Positions 1 to 5,095 of a stretch of 5,591 bases of DNA are shown here, piece after piece. This DNA comes from Candidatus Eiseniibacteriota bacterium. GTDB lineage: Bacteria > Joyebacterota > Joyebacteria > Joyebacterales > Joyebacteraceae. The position numbers were made by a program, and so were the translations under genes. How positions within the stretch are numbered: position 1 is the stretch's first letter; each line of letters starts with the position of its first letter. The stretch lies in contig JAUWBY010000160.1 of the NCBI GenBank assembly GCA_030609605.1, forward strand, positions 1 through 5,591. Reading direction: 5' to 3'. The notes beneath the pieces were generated by a model. It was not told the DNA's origin. It saw only the letters and a list, made by a program, of their open reading frames with translations, and made no database searches.

Positions 1-722
1 CCTTTGTGGCCGAGACGGCAGTGCTGGGCAAGGATGTTGCCGTGGGTCCGTGCGCGATCATCATGGGAGGCGCTCGCATCGGAGATGGGTCCGTGATAGA
101 CTCCGGAGCCTACATTGGGCCTGATACTCTGGTGGGCAGCGGCACGACCATCTATGCAAACGCCACGGTCCGTGAGCGTGTTCGCATTGGCGACAGGGTC
201 ATCGTTCATTCCGGCGCTGTCATAGGCAGCGATGGATTTGGCTTCGCGCGCGACGGAGAGGTCAATCTGAAGATTCCCCAGATCGGCATCGTCGTCGTCG
301 AGGACGACGTTGAGATAGGAGCTAACGTGGCCATCGATCGGGCGACCATCGGGGCCACGACTGTTCGCCGCGGCACTAAGATCGACAACCTCGTCCAGGT
401 GGGGCACAATGTGACCATCGGCGAGGGCGCGATAATCGTGGCGCAGACGGGCATATCGGGCAGCACACGCGTGGGTAAGGGCGTCGTGCTCGCCGGACAG
501 TCGGGGATCGCCGGTCACATAGAGATCGGAGACGGCGCGGTAGTCGCAGCCCAGGCGGGCGTGATGAACTCCGTGCCGGCAGGTGTCCGCGTGTCGGGCT
601 ATCCGGCCAAGGAGCACTCTGTTGCCAAGCGGATCAGCGCCTGTCTGACGAATCTCCCGACTCTGTTTGCGCGGGTTAGGACTCTGGAGAAGCGACTCGG
701 GAAGCTGGAGGGGGAGGATTGA
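1..722 (+). CDS. lpxD: UDP-3-O-acylglucosamine N-acyltransferase LpxD, 5' partial
   Basis: LpxD transfers an (R)-3-hydroxyacyl chain from ACP to the 2-amino group of UDP-3-O-acyl-glucosamine, the third step of lipid A synthesis, in the cytoplasm. What is visible (about 239 codons, reading frame from base 3) is a left-handed beta-helix of isoleucine/valine-rich hexapeptide repeats. It contains the LpxD signature SDGFGF (about 227-244) and the VGHN motif, whose His codon at 405-407 aligns with catalytic His239 of E. coli LpxD. A second His lies in AGHIEIGDG. The charged C-terminal helix (KRISACLTNLP to RLGKLEGED) matches the family's trimer and ACP-contact helix. LpxD is usually about 340 residues, so roughly 100 N-terminal residues (the uridine-binding domain) lie upstream of the window. 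The GTG at base 6 lies inside the domain and is not a real start. The stop TGA (720-722) shares one base with the ATG of lpxC-fabZ, so the two are probably translationally coupled. The family call is firm; LpxA is the only close alternative, and a separate clear lpxA is present downstream. Confidence 0.96.
   Translation, partial: FVAETAVLGKDVAVGPCAIIMGGARIGDGSVIDSGAYIGPDTLVGSGTTIYANATVRERVRIGDRVIVHSGAVIGSDGFGFARDGEVNLKIPQIGIVVVEDDVEIGANVAIDRATIGATTVRRGTKIDNLVQVGHNVTIGEGAIIVAQTGISGSTRVGKGVVLAGQSGIAGHIEIGDGAVVAAQAGVMNSVPAGVRVSGYPAKEHSVAKRISACLTNLPTLFARVRTLEKRLGKLEGED
707..717 (+). promoter_or_regulatory. ribosome binding site of lpxC-fabZ, inside the lpxD end
   Basis: A purine run with two overlapping GGAGG-type cores (707-711 and 713-717) lies 10 and 4 bases before the ATG at 722. 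It supports ATG 722 as the start, overlapping the lpxD stop as TGATG. The in-frame TTG one codon earlier (719) is rarer as a start and sits too close to the second core. Confidence 0.7.
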
Positions 723-2035
723 TGACGCGAAGCCTACAGCGGACTCTGAAGAGCGAGTGTTCCTTCACGGGAATCGGCATTCACTCGGGGCAGGAGACAA
801 GGGTCACATTCAAACCAGCGCCTCCGAACAGCGGCATCGTTTTCGTGAGGGTAGATCTGCCCGGATCGCCTTCGTTGGAGGCGTTGATCCGCCACGCCGT
901 TACATCGGATGATGCTACCAGGCGGACGATGCTCTCTTCGAACGGCGTCAACATCATGACAGTGGAGCACGTTCTGGCAGCTCTCACGGGGCTCGGCCTG
1001 GACAATGTAATAGTGGAGCTCGATCGTGATGAACCTGCCGAGCCGACAGACGGGAGCTGCGATCCCATCGTTGGAATTCTCACGGACGCCGGCATTGTCG
1101 AGCAGGAGGCGGCGCTGTTGCACCTTGAGATCCTCGAACCTGTGACGGTGTCCGAAGGCGATGCCTACCTAACAGTGGCGCCGTACGACGGTTTCAGGAT
1201 CAGCTTCACAATCGACTACGACAATCCAACCATCGGAACGCAGTACGCGAGCTTTGAGATCAACGAAGAGACATTCAGGAAGGAAATAGCACCTGCTCGG
1301 ACATACGCCCTCAAGCGGGACATCGATGGTCTCAAGAGGCAAGGTCTCATCAAGGGGGGAAGCCTGGAGAATTCCATAGTCGTGGGTGACGATGGGATAA
1401 TCAACAAAGGCGATCTCCGCTTTCCGGATGAGTTCGTACGTCACAAGATCCTCGATCTGATGGGTGACCTGGCACTTCTCGGAATGCCGATCAGAGGGCA
1501 CGTCTATTCCTCGAAATCAGGGCATGCCTCCAATGTGAAATTCGTGCGAGCCCTTGAGGAAGCGATCTCGGCCGGCAAGATCCGATACAAGGAGACCAGC
1601 AGCTGGAACATAGGCGACATCGAGAAGGTGCTTCCTCACCGGTTTCCGTTCCTCTTCGTCGACAGGATCTTGGAACTAGGTGAGAGGAGGGTCGTTGGTC
1701 TCAAGAATTTCTCGATGAACGAGTGGTTCTTCGCGGGGCACTTCCCCGGCCACCCTATAGTCCCGGCGGTGGTGCTGTTGGAAGCCATGGCGCAGGTCGG
1801 GGGCTTTCTCCTTCTCTCAAGGATCGAGGACCAGGAGAGGGAGAAGAGGCTGGCCTACTTCACGGGCATTGAAGATGCGCGTTTCAGGCGGCCTGTTCTG
1901 CCTGGTGATACCGTGCGTTTCGAGATGGAGCTTCTGAGATTGCGCAGAGGAATCTGCAAGATGCAGGGGAAGGCCTACGTCGACGGGGAGCTTGTAGCGA
2001 ACGGTGTGTTCTGGTCGCAACTTGTTGAACGGTGA
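722..2035 (+). CDS. lpxC/fabZ: bifunctional LpxC-FabZ fusion: UDP-3-O-acyl-GlcNAc deacetylase / 3-hydroxyacyl-ACP dehydratase
   Basis: This 437-residue protein joins two enzymes. Residues 1 to about 286 are LpxC, the zinc amidase that makes the committed step of lipid A synthesis. They show TVEH (Glu82 likely base, His83 zinc ligand), FVRHKILD (His241 and Asp245 zinc ligands, Lys242), a following Asp249, and SGHASN (His268, matching catalytic His265 of E. coli); ARTY (192-195) is also conserved. After a short linker, residues about 295-437 form a FabZ hot-dog dehydratase. This part has LPHRFPFLFVDR (304-315), GHFPGHP with catalytic His340, and LEAMAQ with Glu354; the His-to-Glu spacing of 14 matches the family. 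FabZ dehydrates (R)-3-hydroxyacyl-ACP for fatty acid elongation. The family's usual MPGV reads VPAV here (Ala349). I see no frameshift, and both domains are full length. The fusion is known from Bacteroidetes-type bacteria. The free LpxC C-terminus that carries the FtsH degradation signal in E. coli is replaced by FabZ. TTG 719 would add one residue. Confidence 0.95.
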   Translation: MTRSLQRTLKSECSFTGIGIHSGQETRVTFKPAPPNSGIVFVRVDLPGSPSLEALIRHAVTSDDATRRTMLSSNGVNIMTVEHVLAALTGLGLDNVIVELDRDEPAEPTDGSCDPIVGILTDAGIVEQEAALLHLEILEPVTVSEGDAYLTVAPYDGFRISFTIDYDNPTIGTQYASFEINEETFRKEIAPARTYALKRDIDGLKRQGLIKGGSLENSIVVGDDGIINKGDLRFPDEFVRHKILDLMGDLALLGMPIRGHVYSSKSGHASNVKFVRALEEAISAGKIRYKETSSWNIGDIEKVLPHRFPFLFVDRILELGERRVVGLKNFSMNEWFFAGHFPGHPIVPAVVLLEAMAQVGGFLLLSRIEDQEREKRLAYFTGIEDARFRRPVLPGDTVRFEMELLRLRRGICKMQGKAYVDGELVANGVFWSQLVER

Positions 2036-2036
2036 T

Positions 2037-2040
2037 GGAG
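2037..2040 (+). promoter_or_regulatory. GGAG ribosome binding site favouring the lpxA start at 2047
   Basis: GGAG lies 6 bases before ATG 2047, just after the lpxC-fabZ stop. The in-frame alternatives GTG 2032, ATG 2035 (a TGATG overlap) and ATG 2041 have no comparable core in front. Starting at 2047 also gives the short N-terminus (MSHIDPRAVI) usual for LpxA. ATG 2035 cannot be excluded if re-initiation rather than SD pairing dominates. Confidence 0.5.
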
Positions 2041-2046
2041 ATGCCG

Positions 2047-2820
2047 ATGAGCCATATAGACCCGAGAGCAGTGATCGATGAGAAGGCGTGTCTGGGAGAC
2101 GGGGTCACTGTTGGGCCGTTTGCCGTCGTAGGACCTCGTGTGATCATTGGAGACGGAACCAAGATCGGACCGGCGGCCTTCATTGAGAAGGACACCACGA
2201 TCGGGAAGGACTGCTTCATAGCACACGGTGCTGTCGTCGGTAGTGATCCCCAAGACCTCAAGTACAATGGTGAGCGATCGCTCCTGACAGTTGGCGACAG
2301 GACAACGATCCGGGAGTTCGCTACCATCAACCGCGCTGCGGGTGCGGGTGAGGCGACCGTAATAGGCGACGATGTCCTGATCATGGCCTATGTCCACATC
2401 GCGCACAACTGCATCATAGGGGACAGTGTGGTGATAGTGAATGCAGTGAATCTTGCGGGCCACGTCGAAGTCGGAGAATACGCAATCATCGGAGGAGTGA
2501 CGCCGGTGCATCAGTTCGTGCGGATAGGCAAATACAGCTTCGTCGGAGGGGCGTCGCGCATCTCGAAGGACATCCCTCCGTATTTCAAGGTGGCGGGCAT
2601 TCCGACCAGACCGATCGAAGTCAATACCGTAGGGCTTCAGCGTCATGGTTTCTCCGAGGAGACCCTGAGCCGGTTGAGGCAGTGCTACCGGCTTCTCTAC
2701 CTGTCGGATCTGAACACCACACAAGCTCTGTCCAGGATACGGGTTGAGATGAAGGTGTGCGATGAGGTAGAGACCCTCGTCACGTTCATCGAGTCCTCAT
2801 CCCGAGGCATTCTGAAGTAG
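2047..2820 (+). CDS. lpxA: acyl-ACP--UDP-N-acetylglucosamine O-acyltransferase LpxA
   Basis: LpxA catalyses the first lipid A step: reversible transfer of an (R)-3-hydroxyacyl chain from ACP to the 3-OH of UDP-GlcNAc, or to the 3-amine of the GlcNAc3N analogue in some species. The 257-residue product (E. coli has 262) is a hexapeptide-repeat beta-helix over residues 3 to about 190, followed by a helical C-terminal domain. Visible family motifs are DPQDLKYNGE (67-76, Lys72 like E. coli Lys76), HIAHN with catalytic His120 (E. coli His125), AGHV (His139), GGVTPVHQF (His155) and GLQRHGFS (196-203). The residue after catalytic His is Asn121, where E. coli has Asp126. Gly168 aligns with E. coli Gly173, the 'hydrocarbon ruler' position, which hints at a long chain of about C14. 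The start was chosen for the GGAG at 2037-2040; earlier in-frame starts at 2032 and 2035 would overlap the lpxC-fabZ stop. The lpxC-fabZ stop is 11 bases before this start, so the genes are in one operon. Confidence 0.95.
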   Translation: MSHIDPRAVIDEKACLGDGVTVGPFAVVGPRVIIGDGTKIGPAAFIEKDTTIGKDCFIAHGAVVGSDPQDLKYNGERSLLTVGDRTTIREFATINRAAGAGEATVIGDDVLIMAYVHIAHNCIIGDSVVIVNAVNLAGHVEVGEYAIIGGVTPVHQFVRIGKYSFVGGASRISKDIPPYFKVAGIPTRPIEVNTVGLQRHGFSEETLSRLRQCYRLLYLSDLNTTQALSRIRVEMKVCDEVETLVTFIESSSRGILK

Positions 2821-2845
2821 CCTCCCACGAGGCAGTCAGCGAGTG

Positions 2846-2861
2846 CGCGGGGATATCCGCG
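2846..2861 (+). other. small GC hairpin in the lpxA to oxidoreductase gap
   Basis: CGCGG (2846-2850) and CCGCG (2857-2861) can pair as a 5-bp stem around the loop GGATAT. The word GGATATC recurs at 2851 and 2868. There is no T-tract after the stem, so this is not a typical intrinsic terminator. The rest of the 85-bp gap (2821-2905) shows only the Shine-Dalgarno sequence at its end. The hairpin could be chance, or an mRNA-processing or attenuation element. Confidence 0.2.
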
Positions 2862-2894
2862 TTCTCTGGATATCGCAGATCTTCCGGCGGAAAC

Positions 2895-2900
2895 AGGAGG
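2895..2900 (+). promoter_or_regulatory. AGGAGG ribosome binding site fixing the oxidoreductase start
   Basis: A full AGGAGG core lies 5 bases before ATG 2906. It decides the start over the in-frame GTG at 2843, which would add 21 poorly conserved residues ahead of the Rossmann strand and has no such site in front. Confidence 0.8.
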
Positions 2901-2905
2901 ATGTG

Positions 2906-3868
2906 ATGCTCAGAGTCGGCATCATCGGTGTCGGTCATCTTGGGAGATTCCACACGCGTGTATACTCCGAACTCCCCTCCTGTGAACTCGTCGGTGTCTA
3001 CGATGACGACAGGGCTCGCTCACGTGTCATAGCCGACGAGTTCTCGACGCGTTCGTTCGATTCAATGAGTGAACTTCTGGACGCCGTGGAGGCCGTGAGC
3101 GTCGCTGTGCCGACGATGGCTCATCATCGGATCGGTCTACACTGCCTCAGGAGTGGTGTCCACACTCTCATCGAGAAACCGATCGCCGCGACTGTGTCCG
3201 AAGCAGAGGAACTCGTCGCCGCCGCTGAGGAGCGAGATCTCACGCTTCAGATCGGTCATATCGAGCGCTTCAACCAGGCAGTTCGTGCGGCGCTTCGGGA
3301 GATAGACAGCCCCATGTTCGTAGAGGCGCACAGGCTTGGTGTTTTCGCGCCCAGGGGGACGGATGTGCCGGTGGTTCTGGATCTCATGATCCACGATATC
3401 GATCTCATACTCGCGGCGGTCCATTCTCCGCTCGAGCGGATCGATGCCGTCGGTGTTCCCGTTCTCTCCCCGAACGTGGATATCGCCAACGCCAGGCTGA
3501 CCTTCGCAGACGGATGCGTAGCGAATCTGACGGCGAGCCGTGTCTCGAGGGAGAGGACTCGTAAGATTCGTTTCTTCCAGCCCGACGCGTATATCTCAGT
3601 TGATTGCATGGCGCCGAAGGTGGAGATTTTCAGAAAGAAAGAGGTCTCTCCCGAGAGACTGCTCGAGATCGCCACGGGCAAGATCGAGGGAGGTCTCGAC
3701 GACGTCGTCGATTACACAGCACCTGCGATGGATGGGGCCGACGCGCTTGAGATGGAGCTGGCTTCGTTCCTGCGATCCGTATCCGGAGGGGAGAGCCCGG
3801 CTGTCAGCGGGGAGGACGGTCTCAAGGCGCTCGAGGTTGCGACGGAGATCCTGAGGCAGATCGGCTAG
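2906..3868 (+). CDS. Gfo/Idh/MocA-family NAD(P)-dependent oxidoreductase, GnnA-like
   Basis: This is a 320-residue sugar dehydrogenase of the Gfo/Idh/MocA family, a typical full length. The N-terminal Rossmann fold begins with VGIIGVGHLGRFH (GxGxxG at 8-13). The second strand ends in an acidic residue (VYDDD, Asp33 onward), which suggests NAD(H) rather than NADP(H). The family EKP motif is at 90-92 (Lys91). The C-terminal alpha/beta domain starts near residue 120 and has DLMIHDID (159-166) with His163, the likely catalytic or substrate-binding region. In Acidithiobacillus ferrooxidans, the relative GnnA sits between lpxA and lpxB and oxidises the 3-position of UDP-GlcNAc, and GnnB then aminates it. 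The position here is the same, so a UDP-GlcNAc 3-dehydrogenase role is a reasonable inference. However, no aminotransferase is adjacent, and Gfo/Idh specificity cannot be read from motifs, so I give no symbol. The gene is flanked by 85- and 87-bp gaps, unlike its tightly joined neighbours. Confidence 0.9.
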   Translation: MLRVGIIGVGHLGRFHTRVYSELPSCELVGVYDDDRARSRVIADEFSTRSFDSMSELLDAVEAVSVAVPTMAHHRIGLHCLRSGVHTLIEKPIAATVSEAEELVAAAEERDLTLQIGHIERFNQAVRAALREIDSPMFVEAHRLGVFAPRGTDVPVVLDLMIHDIDLILAAVHSPLERIDAVGVPVLSPNVDIANARLTFADGCVANLTASRVSRERTRKIRFFQPDAYISVDCMAPKVEIFRKKEVSPERLLEIATGKIEGGLDDVVDYTAPAMDGADALEMELASFLRSVSGGESPAVSGEDGLKALEVATEILRQIG

Positions 3869-3944
3869 ACCTCCAACGCGCGCGATCCCACACCTTCACT
3901 GTCCGTTGTATTCACGTGTGCTCCACAAACCCGGCGGCGTCTTC

Positions 3945-3949
3945 GGAGG
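3945..3949 (+). promoter_or_regulatory. GGAGG ribosome binding site of lpxB
   Basis: GGAGG lies 6 bases before ATG 3956. The rest of the 87-bp gap (3869-3955) holds no ORF I can support, no T-tailed hairpin and no convincing -35/-10 pair, so I expect read-through from the oxidoreductase gene. Confidence 0.75.
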
Positions 3950-3955
3950 ACAACG

Positions 3956-5095
3956 ATGGGTCATCGGAGTCGATCGCTTCTCATTGTCGCTGGTGAGGCC
4001 TCCGGCGATCTTCACGCCTCCAAAGTCGTGGCCCGTCTCAAGGAACTCGCTCCCGATATCCACATCTTCGGCGTTGGTGGAGATCGAATGCGGGCTGCCG
4101 GCATGGAGCTCAACTACCATTCGAACGACTTCGCCGTTGTCGGCCTCGTTGAGGTCATCCGACACATCCCGAAGCTCAAGCACGCGATGAGCGGACTCCT
4201 CGAGGCGGTCTCGCGAAGGCAGACGCGGCTTGCGGTCCTCGTTGATTACCCCGGCTTCAATCTCGTTCTTGCCCGTAGGCTCAGAGCGGCCGGGGTGAAG
4301 GTCTTCTACTACATAAGTCCCCAGGTCTGGGCGTGGGACGAGAGACGCGTCAGGAAAATATCCGAGCGCACCGATGCGATTGCGGTTATCCTGCCTTTTG
4401 AGAAAGAATTCTACGCAGCCAGGGGCGTCGATGTCGATTTCGTCGGTCATCCACTTATGGATGAGCCGGAGATAGCAGCTTCACGCGTGCCCAAGACCGT
4501 CATTCCGACACGTCCCGTGATAGGTCTTCTTCCCGGCAGCAGGCGTGGGGAGATAGCCCGGCACCTCCCGCCGATGCTCGGGGCCGTCGACATCCTCAAG
4601 CACGAGTTCGGGGAGATCGATTTCAGACTCGCCGTCGCCGAGGGAATGGCGCCGGAGGATCTCGATGTGGGTGGATTGCCGGCGTCGCACGGCGTGGAAG
4701 TACTGGCTCCCGGAAGCGCTCATGACCTCATGTCCGATGCGACTGTTCTGGTTGTCTGTTCCGGAACGGCGACGCTGGAGTCGGCCTGTTTCGGTACGCC
4801 GATGGTGATTGTCTATCGGATGTCACCGCTCTCGTATGCCATTGGCCGTCTGCTCGTGAAGATCCCGCACATAGGGTTGGTGAACGTCGTTGCTGGAGAG
4901 AGAGTCGTTCCGGAACTGGTGCAGGCGGACCTGACACCGGAGCGGCTGGCCGCCGGCGTTTCGGCGTACCTGAAAGACCCAGAACTGTATGCGGATGCAT
5001 CGCGTCGCCTCCTTGAGGTCCGGGGACTGCTGGGAGGCACCGGTGCCGGCGACAGGGTTGCGCGCAGCATTCTGGCCATGATGGAGGGAGGATGA
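3956..5095 (+). CDS. lpxB: lipid-A-disaccharide synthase LpxB
   Basis: LpxB is a GT19-family, GT-B-fold glycosyltransferase acting at the inner face of the cytoplasmic membrane. It joins UDP-2,3-diacylglucosamine to lipid X through a beta-1,6 bond, giving the lipid A disaccharide phosphate. The 379-residue product is close to the E. coli length (382). Motifs in order are VAGEASGDLHA (11-21), GVGGDRM (39-45), DYPGFN with Asp97 (matching the essential Asp98 of E. coli), YYISPQVWAW (118-127), VGHPL (163-167), LLPGSRRGEI (191-200, nucleotide-binding loop), CSGTATLE (268-275), VYRMSP (286-291) and GLVN (307-310). Nothing is truncated. The start at 3956 has a strong Shine-Dalgarno sequence and leads directly into the first beta strand. 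The last codons overlap the next gene as ATGA. Its partner substrate needs an LpxH, LpxI or LpxG hydrolase, which is not encoded in this window. Confidence 0.97.
   Translation: MGHRSRSLLIVAGEASGDLHASKVVARLKELAPDIHIFGVGGDRMRAAGMELNYHSNDFAVVGLVEVIRHIPKLKHAMSGLLEAVSRRQTRLAVLVDYPGFNLVLARRLRAAGVKVFYYISPQVWAWDERRVRKISERTDAIAVILPFEKEFYAARGVDVDFVGHPLMDEPEIAASRVPKTVIPTRPVIGLLPGSRRGEIARHLPPMLGAVDILKHEFGEIDFRLAVAEGMAPEDLDVGGLPASHGVEVLAPGSAHDLMSDATVLVVCSGTATLESACFGTPMVIVYRMSPLSYAIGRLLVKIPHIGLVNVVAGERVVPELVQADLTPERLAAGVSAYLKDPELYADASRRLLEVRGLLGGTGAGDRVARSILAMMEGG

Noticed and set aside
290..309. Strong inverted repeat (CGTCGTC with GACGACG around a GAG triloop) inside lpxD.
   Set aside because: It encodes the conserved acidic/valine stretch (VVVEDDVEIG) of LpxD; GTC and GAC codons next to each other create the palindrome, so coding explains it.
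667..912. Plus-strand open frame (81 codons) spanning the lpxD-lpxC junction in a third frame.
   Set aside because: It overlaps two clear genes, has low-complexity Arg/Gly-rich content and no plausible family.
1975..2724. Long minus-strand open frame (249 codons) opposite lpxA.
   Set aside because: It is antisense to a fully conserved lpxA, has no family-like motifs or hydrophobic core, and is a by-product of high-GC codon bias. The same holds for the other minus-strand frames, for example 1884-2384, 3896-4450 and 4813-5361.
2047..2820. Idea that lpxA and lpxD here are a recent tandem duplication flanking lpxC-fabZ.
   Set aside because: Both carry hexapeptide repeats, but each has its own diagnostic motifs (LpxD SDGFGF and VGHN; LpxA DLKYNGE and VHQF); they are ancient paralogues.
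2843..2905. Upstream GTG start that would extend the oxidoreductase by 21 residues.
   Set aside because: The added residues are not typical of Gfo/Idh proteins, whose Rossmann strand begins at the N-terminus, and AGGAGG at 2895-2900 points to ATG 2906.
3869..3955. Possible promoter or terminator in the spacer before lpxB (TTGTATT-like bases near 3906-3912, CACGTG palindrome at 3913-3918).
   Set aside because: There is no matching -35 at proper spacing, no T-tailed stem, and a 6-base palindrome is expected by chance.
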